Below are positions 9,648 to 17,878 of a stretch of DNA of 64,000 nucleotides, piece by piece; within the stretch, counting starts at the first letter, position 1, and the number at the start of each line of letters is the position of its first letter. Below the pieces are notes generated by a model. That model ran no database searches. It saw nothing but the letters and a program-made list of their open reading frames with translations, and was not told the origin of the DNA. The DNA comes from Streptomyces pseudovenezuelae (GTDB taxonomy: Bacteria; Actinomycetota; Actinomycetes; Streptomycetales; Streptomycetaceae), in NCBI RefSeq assembly GCF_029892565.1, contig NZ_JARXVH010000028.1, forward strand, positions 30,607 to 94,606. Reading direction: 5' to 3'. The position numbers were made by a program, and so were the translations under genes.

Positions 9648-9959
9648 GCACCTCGCCAGCTCTTCAGGTTGCTCCGTACTCGTGAGCCGAAGGACGGAAG
9701 TTGTCACCAGGGGAGGCAGAAGATCCGGTGTACAGGACCGGTTGAAGCGGCCTGGTTGTCACAAGCAAGGCACGCGGCTTGTCACACATGCGAATTCGGT
9801 GTCGGCGGCCCTTCTGTCACCAGAAGCGAAGATCGACAGCCTCTGGCTCCCCGAGACGACATGCGGCAACACTTCACCACAACCGCGTCCTGCTCCTGTG
9901 CGTCCTACTACTGAGCGCCGGCAGAAGTCGGCTACCCCGGGGGGATCGGGACGCGAGTC
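9648..9959. other. Intergenic stretch without recognisable gene
   Basis: Short open frames cross this segment but none has a family pattern. GGTTGCTCCGTA at 9667-9678 nearly repeats GGTTGCCCCGTA at 8280-8291 beyond the IS5 remnant; whether this marks element ends is unclear. Confidence 0.35.
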
Positions 9960-10406
9960 ATGCAGAAGTACGCGATCGTCCAGCACATCACACGGTTCTT
10001 CTGGCCCCCGCGTGGTGCAAGACGGCAGCCGCCCACGTTCGCCCGGCAACTGGTGGGGCTCTGGCTGTTCGCGCTTGCCTTCGGGGCCGGGCTCACCGCG
10101 ATCGGCTGGGACGACGAGTTCGGCATGGCACTGCTGCTCCTCTTTTATGGCGACATCATCGACGGAGTGCGGTACCGCTGGACGGCCATACTGGCCGCGC
10201 TAACAGTCCTGTCGGCTGCCAGCCGGCTCACAAGAGCCGTCCTGCCCGGCTCCCTCGACGATGCCTGGGCGCAGAGCGTTGGCTCCGCTGTCGGTGTCAC
10301 GCTCGGGCTGGCAGTGAGCGCCGCGATCACACGGCTTCCGGAACGCCGACCACATCGGCCCGCCGGCGGACACGACTCCGGGTTCAGCGGTCAAGACTCT
10401 CCGTAA
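9960..10406 (+). CDS. Small integral membrane protein of unknown function
   Basis: 148 residues from ATG 9960. Three or four hydrophobic segments are visible: LVGLWLFALAFGAGLTAIG, FGMALLLLFYGDII, WTAILAALTVLSAAS and SVGSAVGVTLGLAVSAAI, with a short charged N-terminus and a hydrophilic tail. No catalytic or transporter motif was recognised. It converges with the oxidoreductase gene that ends 60 bases further on. Confidence 0.6.
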   Translation: MQKYAIVQHITRFFWPPRGARRQPPTFARQLVGLWLFALAFGAGLTAIGWDDEFGMALLLLFYGDIIDGVRYRWTAILAALTVLSAASRLTRAVLPGSLDDAWAQSVGSAVGVTLGLAVSAAITRLPERRPHRPAGGHDSGFSGQDSP

Positions 10407-10465
10407 AGGGAAAGGGGCCGCCGACCACCTCCAAGCTTCGTCGCGAGTATCTCCTCCGGTGCAGC

Positions 10466-11086
10466 TCAGGCGGGAAGTTCCGTGACGCCGAGGGCGAAGT
10501 CCCAACCCCCCACCCCGTGGCGGGCGAGGCCCATCGTGAGCACACCCGCTCCTTCCAGCCAGTGCGCCATTTCCAGGCCACCGGCGTCCATCGGGCGCAT
10601 CCCGAGGCTCTTGATGAACGCCTCCACGCCCGCCTTGGCCTGCACATTGTCGCCAGCGATGAAGACGTCGGGCCGGCCGTTCTCCAGGACATGACGGAAG
10701 ACGGTGTTGAATCCCTTCACCACGCTGGCACCGGCCGGGGCCACCTTGGCGACTTCCTGCGCGATCGAGGTGACCTCGCGGTGGGCCAGACCGTCCAACG
10801 TGGAATTGAAGGGGTTGCTAATGTCGACGATGACCTTGCCCGCGAGGGCGTCTCCGTAGTGGGCGACGGCCGGAACGACACCGTCGAACAACAGGGCCAC
10901 GATGACGATGTCCCCGGCCGGGACGGCGCCCCACTCTCCCTGCGTGGCGCCGCCGAGAGCCTTGGCCAGGTCAGCGGACTTGGAGTGATCGCGGCCCATG
11001 ACCTCGACAGTGTTGCCGCCCGCTACCGCCAGCGCGCCGATGGTACGGGCCATGTTCCCAGTGCCAATGATGCTGATGCTGCTCAT
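10466..11086 (-). CDS. NADPH-dependent F420 reductase-like NAD(P)-binding protein
   Basis: 206 residues with an N-terminal Rossmann motif ISIIGTGNMARTIG and downstream SNPF and VVKGFNT segments, the layout of F420H2:NADP+ oxidoreductases and related NAD(P)-binding proteins (Pfam F420_oxidored). Family members move hydride between NADP and coenzyme F420 or act as small reductases; the F420 ligands cannot be verified by eye. ATG 11086 is preceded by GGAAGAG-like purines. It is monocistronic as far as visible. Confidence 0.82.
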   Translation of the reverse strand: MSSISIIGTGNMARTIGALAVAGGNTVEVMGRDHSKSADLAKALGGATQGEWGAVPAGDIVIVALLFDGVVPAVAHYGDALAGKVIVDISNPFNSTLDGLAHREVTSIAQEVAKVAPAGASVVKGFNTVFRHVLENGRPDVFIAGDNVQAKAGVEAFIKSLGMRPMDAGGLEMAHWLEGAGVLTMGLARHGVGGWDFALGVTELPA

Positions 11087-11410
11087 GAGGTGTGCTCTCT
11101 TCCTTGTTCTCGGACATCGCTTTGTTTCGTCTGTGCAGAGTTCGGTGCTGGCGGAGGAGCCGGGGCCGACTGGATGCCGGCATCCAGTCGGCGCCGGCTG
11201 ATATTCCGCCGGTAGGTCGGGATGCGTGAACCTGCCCCTCGGTGACCTGTTCCTAGGAGGTCACAGACATGGGACAGTGGCATCTATGATCGTTACTCCC
11301 CGTTCGTGTGCAGTTCCCAGGGCTGCACGCCGAGGACATGCGCAAGGCGCCCCTGCATGTCGACGGCGGACGGCAGCGGGAGCCACCATGTGGTCACCTG
11401 GTGAGTCCGT
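11087..11410. other. Intergenic region between two convergent-side oxidoreductase genes
   Basis: No coding sequence recognised. It must hold the promoter of the F420-reductase-like gene at its left end; no convincing palindrome was seen. Confidence 0.4.
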
Positions 11411-12145
11411 TCAGATCACCGTGGTGCCGCCGTCGGTGGTCAGTTCCAGCCCGTTCACATAGCTTGAGTCGTCCGAGGCGAGGAACAGCGCGACCGTCGC
11501 GATCTCCTCGGGGCGGCCCATCTTGCCCCGCGGGATCAGGGACTCGAACTGCCGCTTCGTCTCCTCGTCGAACAACTCCTCCTGCTTGGCCGTGGCGACC
11601 TGGCCGGGGGTCAGCACGTTCACCCGGATCCGCCTGTCCCTCAGCTCGTTCAGCCACACACGGGCCCAGGCCTGCTGCACGGCCTTGCTCCCCGCATACA
11701 CACTCCACCCCGGGAAGCCCCTGAGCGAAGCGTTCGACCCGGTCATGAAGATCGAGCCACCGTCGTTGAGCAGCGGCAGCGCCTTTTGCACGGTGAACAG
11801 CGTGCCGCGCGCGTTCAGCGAGAACGCGCGATGGAACTGCTCCTCGGTGATCTCGCCGAGCTTGCCCTGCTCACCCATACCGGCACTCGCCCACAGCACG
11901 TCGATCGAGCCCTTGTCCCGCCTGACCGTCTCGTACAAACGGTCCAGGTCGTCCAGGTCGGCCGCGTCCCCCTGCACGGCGGTCACGTTCCGGCCGATCA
12001 CCTTGACGGCGTCATCCAGCGCCTCCTGCCGCCGGCCCGTGATGAAAACATGAGCCCCTTCCTCGGCGAACAGCTTCGCGCCGGCCAGCGCCATGCCGGT
12101 CGACCCGCCCGTGATCACCGCTACCTTGCCATCGAGCTTTCCCAC
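11411..12145 (-). CDS. SDR-family oxidoreductase
   Basis: 244 residues if begun at GTG 12145. An upstream in-frame ATG at 12163 exists, but the Shine-Dalgarno sequence AAAGGAG lies inside that extension, eleven to five bases before the GTG, so the GTG is the better start. Motifs: VAVITGGSTGMALAGA for the dinucleotide, ASAG in place of NNAG, S in MTGSNA, and catalytic YAGSK. The end DGGTTVI is family-typical. It is divergent from a tetR gene, with two related operator sites between them, so it is probably repressed by that TetR and induced by its own substrate. Confidence 0.9.
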   Translation of the reverse strand: MGKLDGKVAVITGGSTGMALAGAKLFAEEGAHVFITGRRQEALDDAVKVIGRNVTAVQGDAADLDDLDRLYETVRRDKGSIDVLWASAGMGEQGKLGEITEEQFHRAFSLNARGTLFTVQKALPLLNDGGSIFMTGSNASLRGFPGWSVYAGSKAVQQAWARVWLNELRDRRIRVNVLTPGQVATAKQEELFDEETKRQFESLIPRGKMGRPEEIATVALFLASDDSSYVNGLELTTDGGTTVI

Positions 12146-12157
12146 GATTACTCCTTT

Positions 12158-12231
12158 GTACACCGAGCTGTGTACTTAAAACGTATCCGTCGACCGGCGG
12201 GAACGCAAGCTATGTACACCGAGCGGTACCG
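12158..12231. promoter_or_regulatory. Two TetR-type operator sites in the SDR/tetR divergent promoter
   Basis: Site 1, 12158-12175, is GTACAC-N6-GTGTAC, a perfect inverted repeat. Site 2, 12214-12231, is GTACAC-N6-GTACCG, matching the first arm and spacer of site 1 (both continue CGAGC). Site 1 abuts the ribosome-binding site of the SDR gene; site 2 precedes a TATGAT box (12240-12245) only seven bases before the tetR ATG. Binding at both would shut both genes. Confidence 0.7.
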
Positions 12232-12251
12232 CGCTGGGCTATGATGGAGTC

Positions 12252-12884
12252 ATGACGAAGCTGGAGAAGGGCCCCCAAGGCCGGCGCCGCGGCAGGGGGG
12301 CGCGCGAGCGCATCCTCAGCGCATCACAGCAACTGTTCCGCGCTCAGGGCATCAACCGCACCGGCATGGACCAACTCTGCGCAGTGGCCCAGGTCTCGAA
12401 GCGCACGGCCTACCAGCACTTCACCGGCAAGGACGACCTGGTCGCCGAATACCTGCGCCGATTCGATCCCGACATCATGGCCGGAGTGTTCGACCGCACC
12501 GACCTCACACCCCGCGAACGACTCCTCGCCGCCTTCGAGGTCCCCACATCCGGCCCAGAGGAACTCACGCCCCTGTGCCCCTACATCGCGGCGACCGTCG
12601 AAATCCACGACCCCCAACACCCCGCGTCCCAATACGCACGCGACTACAAGCTCGCCGTCGCCGCGCGGCTCGCCGAAACGGCCCGCGAAGGCGGCGCCGC
12701 CAACCCCGAACAGCTCGGCGAACAACTGGCGCTGCTCCTCGATGGCGCCTCGGCCCGCACCCGAGTCCTCAATGCCGAATCCTTCCCCGCCGCCGCCGCC
12801 ATCGCCGCCGTCCTCATCGACAACGCCCTCCCCGCGACAGACCGGGACCGGGGAAGCGAAAAGGGTGCGGTTCGTTTCGAGTGA
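12252..12884 (+). CDS. TetR-family repressor
   Basis: 210 residues. The TetR_N helix-turn-helix spans about 17-63 (RERILSASQQLFRAQGINRT, then VAQVSKRTAYQHFTGKDDLV). The C-terminal half is the usual helical ligand-binding domain ending in Ala-rich helices. The ATG follows a TATGAT-like -10 by about seven bases and there is no properly spaced Shine-Dalgarno site, so the mRNA may be leaderless. Likely target: itself and the divergent SDR gene. Confidence 0.93.
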   Translation: MTKLEKGPQGRRRGRGARERILSASQQLFRAQGINRTGMDQLCAVAQVSKRTAYQHFTGKDDLVAEYLRRFDPDIMAGVFDRTDLTPRERLLAAFEVPTSGPEELTPLCPYIAATVEIHDPQHPASQYARDYKLAVAARLAETAREGGAANPEQLGEQLALLLDGASARTRVLNAESFPAAAAIAAVLIDNALPATDRDRGSEKGAVRFE

Positions 12885-12979
12885 AGCTGGGGTTGTGCAG
12901 CACATGGCATTGCGGGCTGCAGGGTGCTGATCTTTCGGAACAACAAGGGGTGTGGGACGGGGGGCTGGCGCCGGGTGTG

Positions 12980-13685
12980 GCCGACTGCCGGACGTGGCCC
13001 CCGACGGCAGCGCCACCCAGGTCACCTACGGCGTCCTCAACCTGACGCGCCGGGACAGCGCGGACGAGCCCCCCTGGAACCGGGCCAGCGCGAACGGGCC
13101 ACGCTGCACCTGAACGGTGTGGCACAGGGCTTCCCGCTGGGCCATCGCATACGGCTCTCCCTGTCCACGTCGTACTGGCCGTTGGCCTGGCCACCGCCGA
13201 GGCCCACGCTCCTGACCGTGCACGAGCAACCCTGTCGCCTCGTCCTGCCGGTCCGCCCGACGGCCGAGTCCGACGCGTCGGCCCCGTTCGAGGCGCCCGA
13301 GGGCACGGCCCCCCCTCGCGACGACACAGAGCACCCCGCCCGAGCAACGCTGGGAGGTCACTCGCGACCTGATTGACTACGGCGCGGCCTGAACATCGTC
13401 AAGGACCGCAGCACCGTCCACTACGACACGATGGACCTCGACGTCGGCTGCCGCGCCGAGGAGCGGTACACCTCGGTCGCCGACGACTTCACGTCACCGG
13501 CCGGCGAGGTGACCTGGACGATGACTTTCCGGCGCAGGGACTGGGACGTGCAAGTCCGCACGAACACCCGACTGACCTGCGGCGCCGAGACGTTCCACGT
13601 CAACGCCACGCTGGACGCGTACGAGTGCGGTCGACGCGTCGCCTCCCGAACGTGGAACGAGTCGACCCCGAGGGACGCGCTGTAG
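12980..13685 (+). pseudogene. C-terminal part of a CocE/NonD-family hydrolase, multiply frameshifted
   Basis: Pieces in three frames: PDGSATQVTYGVLNLTRRDS, then LNGVAQGFPLGHRIRLSLST with YWPLAWPPPRPTLLTVH, then RWEVTRDLIDYG, then DFTSPAGEVTWTMTFRRRDW to PRDAL at the stop. Together they form the C-terminal beta-sandwich domain (PF08530 type) of X-Pro dipeptidyl-peptidase/CocE-like serine hydrolases. The alpha/beta-hydrolase catalytic domain is absent. At least three frameshifts are needed. Confidence 0.72.
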
Positions 13686-14040
13686 AGCGTGCGGTTGAGC
13701 AGACGACAGGGGGCTCCGGCGGGAGGCTGCCCGCGGAATGCCACCTCGGCAAGGGCTCGGCGGCCTCCCTCCATGCCCCCGTTCCTCTCGGCCTTCTCAG
13801 CCCGCGCCCGGCAGCCGGACGGCGAGGGTGCCGGCCGGCTCGATCCGGGTTTCGAAGGACGGCTGCGGCGCTGTCCGACGGGACCGCTCACCACGGCGCC
13901 GTCGGACAACCTTTGCCACTCAGCAGCGACCAAGTCCACTTTGCCGCCTGCTTCAAACAGCGCCGCTCACCGCCTGCGCCAGATGGGACAACACGCGGGC
14001 CGGCAGATGCCCAGGCGCTCCAGCGCCCAGGTCGCCGCCG
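13686..14040. other. Intergenic stretch without recognisable gene
   Basis: All three plus frames and one minus frame are open over parts of it through GC bias alone; none shows a conserved motif. Confidence 0.4.
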
Positions 14041-14412
14041 TCACCTGGCGGATTCGGAATCACGCTCACGCGGCAATACCGTCGACGACCGCTGTGGTCG
14101 TCCATCACGCTGCGCGTCGTGCCGCGCGAGGGCGGAAAGCAGCGCTTCGACCGTCATCCCCGCCTCGGCCGGATGCCGCAGGATGGTCCCCGGCTCGATG
14201 CGATACACATTGGTTCGCCCCTGCCGTGTATGCGTGAGATAGCCGTCCTCCTCCAGATCGGAAATGATCTTCTGGACGGCCCTCTCGGTAAGCCTGCACC
14301 GCGCGGCGATGTCACGTATGCGGATGCGGTAATCCTCGGCGATCGTGGCCAACACCCGGGCATGGCTGGTGAGGAACGTCCATCCTGCGTGTGTCTCGGA
14401 TACTCCACCCAT
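14041..14412 (-). CDS. Winged-helix (MarR-like) transcriptional regulator
   Basis: 123 residues. The core WTFLTSHARVLATIAEDYRI, RDIAARCRLTERAVQKIISD, LEEDGYLTHTRQGRTNVYRI is a compact winged helix, with the wing around GRTNVYRI. Streptomycetes carry many such stand-alone proteins whose opening motif G-W-T-F-L-T is conserved. The C-terminal 25 residues are basic and variable. Divergent from the STAS gene, which it might control. Confidence 0.8.
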   Translation of the reverse strand: MGGVSETHAGWTFLTSHARVLATIAEDYRIRIRDIAARCRLTERAVQKIISDLEEDGYLTHTRQGRTNVYRIEPGTILRHPAEAGMTVEALLSALARHDAQRDGRPQRSSTVLPRERDSESAR

Positions 14413-14546
14413 GCGCCCCAGTTTAGGACGTGATGTTCACGCATTCAAAGGAGCGAAACAGATTTCATGTATCTCTTGACGCGTTCCATACGCCTGATGA
14501 GACTTGTACTGGCAGAGGACAGGCGAACGCTTCGGGAGCGACTGCC

Positions 14547-15026
14547 ATGCCGGAACGCCAACCTTCCGCTCCGCCCAGGAGCAGCGGCCCAGCCATCCCT
14601 GCAACGCCGCGCGTCCCAGCGGCGGTCGCCCCGTCGGCTTTCCTGGAGATCGTGACGCATCCGGCCGGGGGCCATACGGTCGTGACGATCTCCGGAGAGA
14701 TCGACATGGACACGGAACAGACGATGCAACACGCTCTGCGCCTGGCACTGGCCCGGTTTTCCCAAGGCGTGGACCTCGACCTGAGCGGAGTCGGTTTCTG
14801 CGACTGTTCCGGCCTCAATGTCCTGCTGCGCGTCCGCTGGATCGCGCTGTCGGACGGAAAGACACTTCGCGTCCGGGCCGTCAGCCCCAGGGTCGAGAGA
14901 CTATTCGCCCTCACCGACACGTCGTCGCTGTTCACCCAGGCTCGTGCCCCCGTCAACGGGATTGTCCACGCCTTGGCACGACCATTCCGCCACGGCGCAC
15001 AACCTCGTGACTCCTCCCCCGGTTGA
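14547..15026 (+). CDS. STAS-domain anti-anti-sigma factor
   Basis: 159 residues from ATG 14547, chosen because GGGAG lies nine bases upstream; the frame is open back to 14430. The STAS domain (about 45-140) includes TISGEIDMDTEQ and DLSGVGFCDCSGLNVLL, where the Ser of DCSG is the site that an anti-sigma kinase phosphorylates in this family. Such proteins release sigma factors by binding their anti-sigma partner. The final residues (PRDSSPG) and the stop codon are encoded by the right end of the adjoining IS605-type remnant, so the native C-terminus was probably replaced by insertion. Confidence 0.85.
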   Translation: MPERQPSAPPRSSGPAIPATPRVPAAVAPSAFLEIVTHPAGGHTVVTISGEIDMDTEQTMQHALRLALARFSQGVDLDLSGVGFCDCSGLNVLLRVRWIALSDGKTLRVRAVSPRVERLFALTDTSSLFTQARAPVNGIVHALARPFRHGAQPRDSSPG

Positions 15027-15035
15027 AGCCGGGGG
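15016..15035 (-). repeat. IS200/IS605-type right-end hairpin
   Basis: CCCCCGG-TTGAAG-CCGGGGG forms a seven-base-pair stem with a six-base loop just downstream (on the minus strand) of the tnpB C-terminus. Hairpins like this close the right end of IS605-group elements and also form the 3' part of the TnpB guide RNA scaffold. It overlaps the STAS stop codon at 15024-15026. Confidence 0.7.
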
Positions 15036-15228
15036 CTTCTCGTTACGCCGGGTTGGCGTTGCGACGGACCAGCCCGGCCCGTAATACGTTGATGGCTCCC
15101 ACTGTGTCAGTGTGGCCGCAGGCGACGCAGTGGAACTTCTCCTGTGTGGGCCGGTTCTCCTTGGCGGTGTGCCCGCAGTCGGGGCACTGGCGGGAGGCGT
15201 TGCGGGGATCTACGGCGATCACTTCCCG

Positions 15229-15404
15229 GTCGGGTAGCCGGAGCACATTGCTGTGCCCCGGCCCCCTCAGAACCGGACGTGCGACGTTAACCGCATCCGG
15301 CTCAAGCAAGCCCCTATGGACGACGCGGGTTCCTGCTTATGAGGCCGTTTGCCGTCGCTGGCATGGTGCTGGCGATGGCAGTCGGCGTGTACGAGACGAA
15401 GGTT
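15229..15404 (-). mobile_element. 3' remnant of a group II intron inside tnpB
   Basis: On the minus strand a frame reads NLRLVHADCHRQHHAS, the HNH endonuclease tail of a group II intron-encoded protein, followed by an intact domain V and a domain VI hairpin with arms around a GCAA loop, ending in CTACCCGAC, the usual bacterial intron 3' terminus. The very next codon resumes tnpB (REVIAVDP). The reverse transcriptase and the 5' end of the intron are gone, so it cannot splice. Confidence 0.75.
15270..15303 (-). ncRNA. Group II intron domain V
   Basis: 34-nucleotide hairpin that begins GAGCCGGATGCGG and ends GCACGTCCGGTTC, matching the bacterial domain V pattern (GAGCCGTATGCG ... GCACGTACGGTTC) with paired changes G/C in the lower stem, which preserve base pairing. 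This is the catalytic core hairpin of the ribozyme. Confidence 0.85.
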
Positions 15405-15609
15405 CGTTCTGCTGTCCGCTCCGCCACCCCCCAACCGGCATCGTTGATCGACCTGTTGAGCCCGGCCTTCGCCGCGGCCCCGTTGTGCAGGAAGAGGCCC
15501 GGCCGGCCGGGGTCGGGCTTCGACGCGGGCGCCTTGCTCATATTGCGGACCTTGAGGTCCTCCCGCTTGAGGGGTGGTTGCGGACGACATGTGCTGGTTA
15601 AGGCCTAAG

Positions 15610-15646
15610 TAAGCGATCGCTTATCTTCCGATTGAGCTCAGTCGGA
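15610..15646. promoter_or_regulatory. Two adjacent palindromes upstream of the amidohydrolase gene
   Basis: 15610-15623 is the perfect 14-base palindrome TAAGCGATCGCTTA, a form common in TetR-family operators. 15627-15646 is a 20-base palindrome, arms TCCGATTGAG and CTCAGTCGGA, with one mismatch. They lie 27-63 bases before the amidohydrolase ATG. No regulator gene adjoins; the left flank has been replaced by the tnpB/intron debris. Confidence 0.6.
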
Positions 15647-15672
15647 GCGCCATCAGAGAGGCAGGAAACCTG

Positions 15673-16485
15673 ATGCCGGTCATCGATGCGTGGATGCAGC
15701 ACCCCACGCTCCGCCACTCCAACCACGAAATGTTCGAGTCGTTGCGCCGGTGGACGGGGCGGGGCCTGTTGGAGGAGCAGGTGCCGGTCAAGGCGACGGT
15801 GGCCGCGATGGCGGCGGCTGATGTCGAGATTGGCCTTTCGGCGGCCTGGTACGGGCCCCAGGGGGTGCTGATCAGCAATGACGAGGTGGCGGAGTTCGTT
15901 GCCCAGTCGGGGGGACGGTTGCGCGGGGTGGCCGGCGCAGACCTCACCCGTCCGGTCCAGGCCGTGCGAGAGGTGCGCCGGGCAGTGGATGAGCTTGGCT
16001 TCGTGGCCCTGCGCATCGTGCCTTGGCTGTGGCAACTTCCGCCCACCGACCGGCTGTACTACCCGCTGTACACCGTCTGCGTGGATCTCGGTATCCCGTT
16101 TTGCACCCAGGTCGGGCACACCGGCCCACTGCGCCCGTCCGAGACAGGCCGTCCGATCCCTTATATCGACCAGGTCGCGCTCGACTTCCCCGAGCTGACC
16201 ATCGTGTGTGGTCACATCGGCTATCCGTGGACCACGGAGATGATCGCGGTGGCCGACAAGCACGCGAACGTCTACATCGACACCAGCGCCTACACCGCCC
16301 GCCGCTACCCGCCCGAGCTCGTCGAGTACCTGCGCGGCCGGGGCCGCCGGAAGGTGCTGTTCGGCACCAACTACCCCATGATCACCCCCGTCCAGGCGCT
16401 GGAACACCTCGACGAGCTGGACCTGGACGAGGAGGCCACCGAGCTGTTCCTGTCCGGCAACGCCCGACGGGTCTTCAGCCTCTGA
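15673..16485 (+). CDS. Amidohydrolase-family (amidohydrolase_2, ACMSD-like) protein
   Basis: 270 residues, TIM-barrel metal-dependent hydrolase/decarboxylase type. Visible barrel motifs: PFCTQVGHTGP with the metal-site His, IVCGHIGYPWTTEM, YIDTSAY and VLFGTNYPMITP where the late strand normally holds the catalytic Asp (here Asn-Tyr-Pro). The usual N-terminal H-x-H is replaced by DAWMQHP, so metal binding may be unusual or the enzyme relaxed. GGCAGGAAA precedes the ATG. It stands alone between remnants, under the two palindromes described above. Substrate unknown. Confidence 0.82.
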   Translation: MPVIDAWMQHPTLRHSNHEMFESLRRWTGRGLLEEQVPVKATVAAMAAADVEIGLSAAWYGPQGVLISNDEVAEFVAQSGGRLRGVAGADLTRPVQAVREVRRAVDELGFVALRIVPWLWQLPPTDRLYYPLYTVCVDLGIPFCTQVGHTGPLRPSETGRPIPYIDQVALDFPELTIVCGHIGYPWTTEMIAVADKHANVYIDTSAYTARRYPPELVEYLRGRGRRKVLFGTNYPMITPVQALEHLDELDLDEEATELFLSGNARRVFSL

Positions 16486-16495
16486 GCGCACCAGG

Positions 16496-16643
16496 TCAGC
16501 GCCGGGTCCACATGAGGATCGCCGCGAGGTGGAGCGCGACCTCGAGGGGCGAGAGCAAGTTGCTTAGTCCGCAGCACCAGGCCGCGCCGCCGCGTGAACC
16601 GATTAGAGCACTGCTCAACGATAGTGCGCTCCTTGCCTGCCTC
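16496..16643 (-). pseudogene. C-terminal scrap of an IS5-family transposase
   Basis: Minus strand reads KERTIVEQCSNRFTRRRGLV in one frame and VALHLAAILMWTRR-stop in another, together the final 50 residues of an IS5-type transposase including the third catalytic Glu region (ERTIVEQ). One frameshift; the rest is absent. Confidence 0.6.
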
Positions 16644-17327
16644 AGCACCGAAACAGGTGGGCGACCTCCGCAGGCCACAGACATGTTCGACTATGTTTCG
16701 GCAGCTCAAGCCCGACGAGCGATCGTTACCCTCCTGCTGTTCATGCGCTCACCTGCATCGGTTCTACCGCTGTGCAGCGCCAGGCGGTGTACCCCCGCTC
16801 TACGGCTTCGCACCTGCCCTCCATCTTCCGTTGCAGCTTCCGGCGTGGCCGGATGACAGAACACAGCCACCCCGGCACGCAGAAAATCTGTAGCGGTGGG
16901 AGTAGACATTGAGGATCGCGGGGGGCTAATGTCTTGCCCGTAGCCAGGAAGTCAGGAAAGCGCGGCAGACACGAACTGCCACGCACGCAGGACGCAGGCA
17001 GGTAGTGGCACGGCAGTGGAGTGGCGGGGCCGGAAGGATCTCGGGGCCCCCTCGCTGACTGCCGGGTCGGGCGGCCCACCGGGGCCGTCAGCAGTACGCA
17101 GGACCCGCAGGCGCAAGCAGATGGATCAGAAGGAAGTGAAGGAGGCAGACACCATCAGGATCGCCCGGGCGGAGATAGTCGGCCCGGGTACCGCAGGCCC
17201 CGGAACGGAAGGTGGTCCCACGGTCACGCAGACGCGATCCCCGCACGCATCTCCCTCTCACGGGAGAGTGGGCGGACAGAGAAGGCCGGCATCGCAGTAA
17301 GCCGGCCGATGGTGTTGGAATTCCCTT
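16644..17327. other. Long stretch without recognisable gene
   Basis: About 680 bases. An open frame from ATG 17121 (about 59 codons) has purines upstream but no recognisable domain. Nothing else supportable; probably decayed sequence plus the promoter region of the MerR gene. Confidence 0.4.
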
Positions 17328-17359
17328 GGGGCCCTGGTGCCGTACGGCACCAGGGCCCC
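17328..17359. terminator. Perfect 32-base palindrome before the MerR gene
   Basis: Arms GGGGCCCTGGTGCCGT and ACGGCACCAGGGCCCC are exact reverse complements with no spacer. It ends 29 bases before the MerR ATG. It could be a terminator of an upstream transcript, a cruciform, or an operator; there is no T-run. Confidence 0.55.
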
Positions 17360-17387
17360 CCGATGCGTTCCCGCAAACGAGGTGCGA

Positions 17388-17723
17388 ATGACCGCAGAAG
17401 ACCCTCTGAGTCGTATCGACGACGACGACTACCCCGCCTACACGATGGGACGGGCCGCCGAGCTGCTCGGCGCCACGCCTGCCTTCCTGCGGGCGATCGG
17501 TGAAGCCCGTCTGATCACGCCCTTGCGCTCGGAGGGCGGCCACCGCCGCTACTCCCGCTACCAGCTGAAGATCGCCGCGCGCGCTCGCGAACTCGTCGAC
17601 CAGGGCATGCCGGTCGAGGCCGCCTGCCGCATCGTCATCCTCGAAGACCAGCTCGAAGAAGCCCGCCGCATCAACGAAGAGCACCGCACCGCGGCAGGGT
17701 CGCACCACGCGGCGGACGCCTGA
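17388..17723 (+). CDS. Small MerR-family (HspR-like) regulator
   Basis: 111 residues from ATG 17388 (GAGG seven bases upstream; an upstream in-frame ATG at 17337 lies inside the palindrome and is rejected). The winged helix reads YTMGRAAELLGATPAFLRAI, GEARLITPLRSEGGHRRYSR, the MerR DNA-binding unit, followed by a short coiled coil (ILEDQLEEARRINEEH). No metal-binding cysteines. It resembles HspR in size and architecture and sits in a stress-gene neighbourhood (hsp18, dnaK further left), so a heat-shock role is plausible but unproven. A fragment of a paralogue lies at 20250. Confidence 0.88.
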   Translation: MTAEDPLSRIDDDDYPAYTMGRAAELLGATPAFLRAIGEARLITPLRSEGGHRRYSRYQLKIAARARELVDQGMPVEAACRIVILEDQLEEARRINEEHRTAAGSHHAADA

Positions 17724-17878
17724 CCCGGCCGGCGTCGTACGGCCGTCGGCAGGATGGCGGCCTGCCCGGGCCAGCAGCCCGGAACGCAGGGCCCCGACCA
17801 TGTCATCGCCGGAGCCCTTTCACGTTCCAGCCGTGTCCTTGACCACCGCAGCCGTTCTCGCTCTGCGGCCCGGGACGG

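Larger units (their letters stand above)
15043..15600 (-). pseudogene. TnpB remnant (IS605-group RNA-guided nuclease), interrupted
   Basis: Two parts of the C-terminal third of TnpB remain. The upstream part reads LKREDLKVRNM and then KAGLNRSINDAGWGV, the RuvC-proximal segment; the downstream part reads REVIAVDPRNASRQCPDCGH and KFHCVACGHTDTVGAINVLR, with both C-x-x-C pairs of the zinc ribbon and the last RuvC acidic region altered (the usual HADVNAA is TDTVGAI). Between them, at 15229, lies a group II intron 3' end. The N-terminal two thirds are missing, so this is not an active nuclease. Confidence 0.8.

Noticed and set aside
8280..9678. Direct repeat GGTTGCYCCGTA as borders of a mobile element
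   Set aside because: Only 12 bases with one mismatch, no inverted repeats at the IS5 remnant ends, and the HAD pseudogene inside does not belong to an IS5 element.
15016..15035. CRISPR or simple terminator
   Set aside because: Single hairpin, not repeated; its position after the TnpB zinc ribbon makes it the IS605-type right end.
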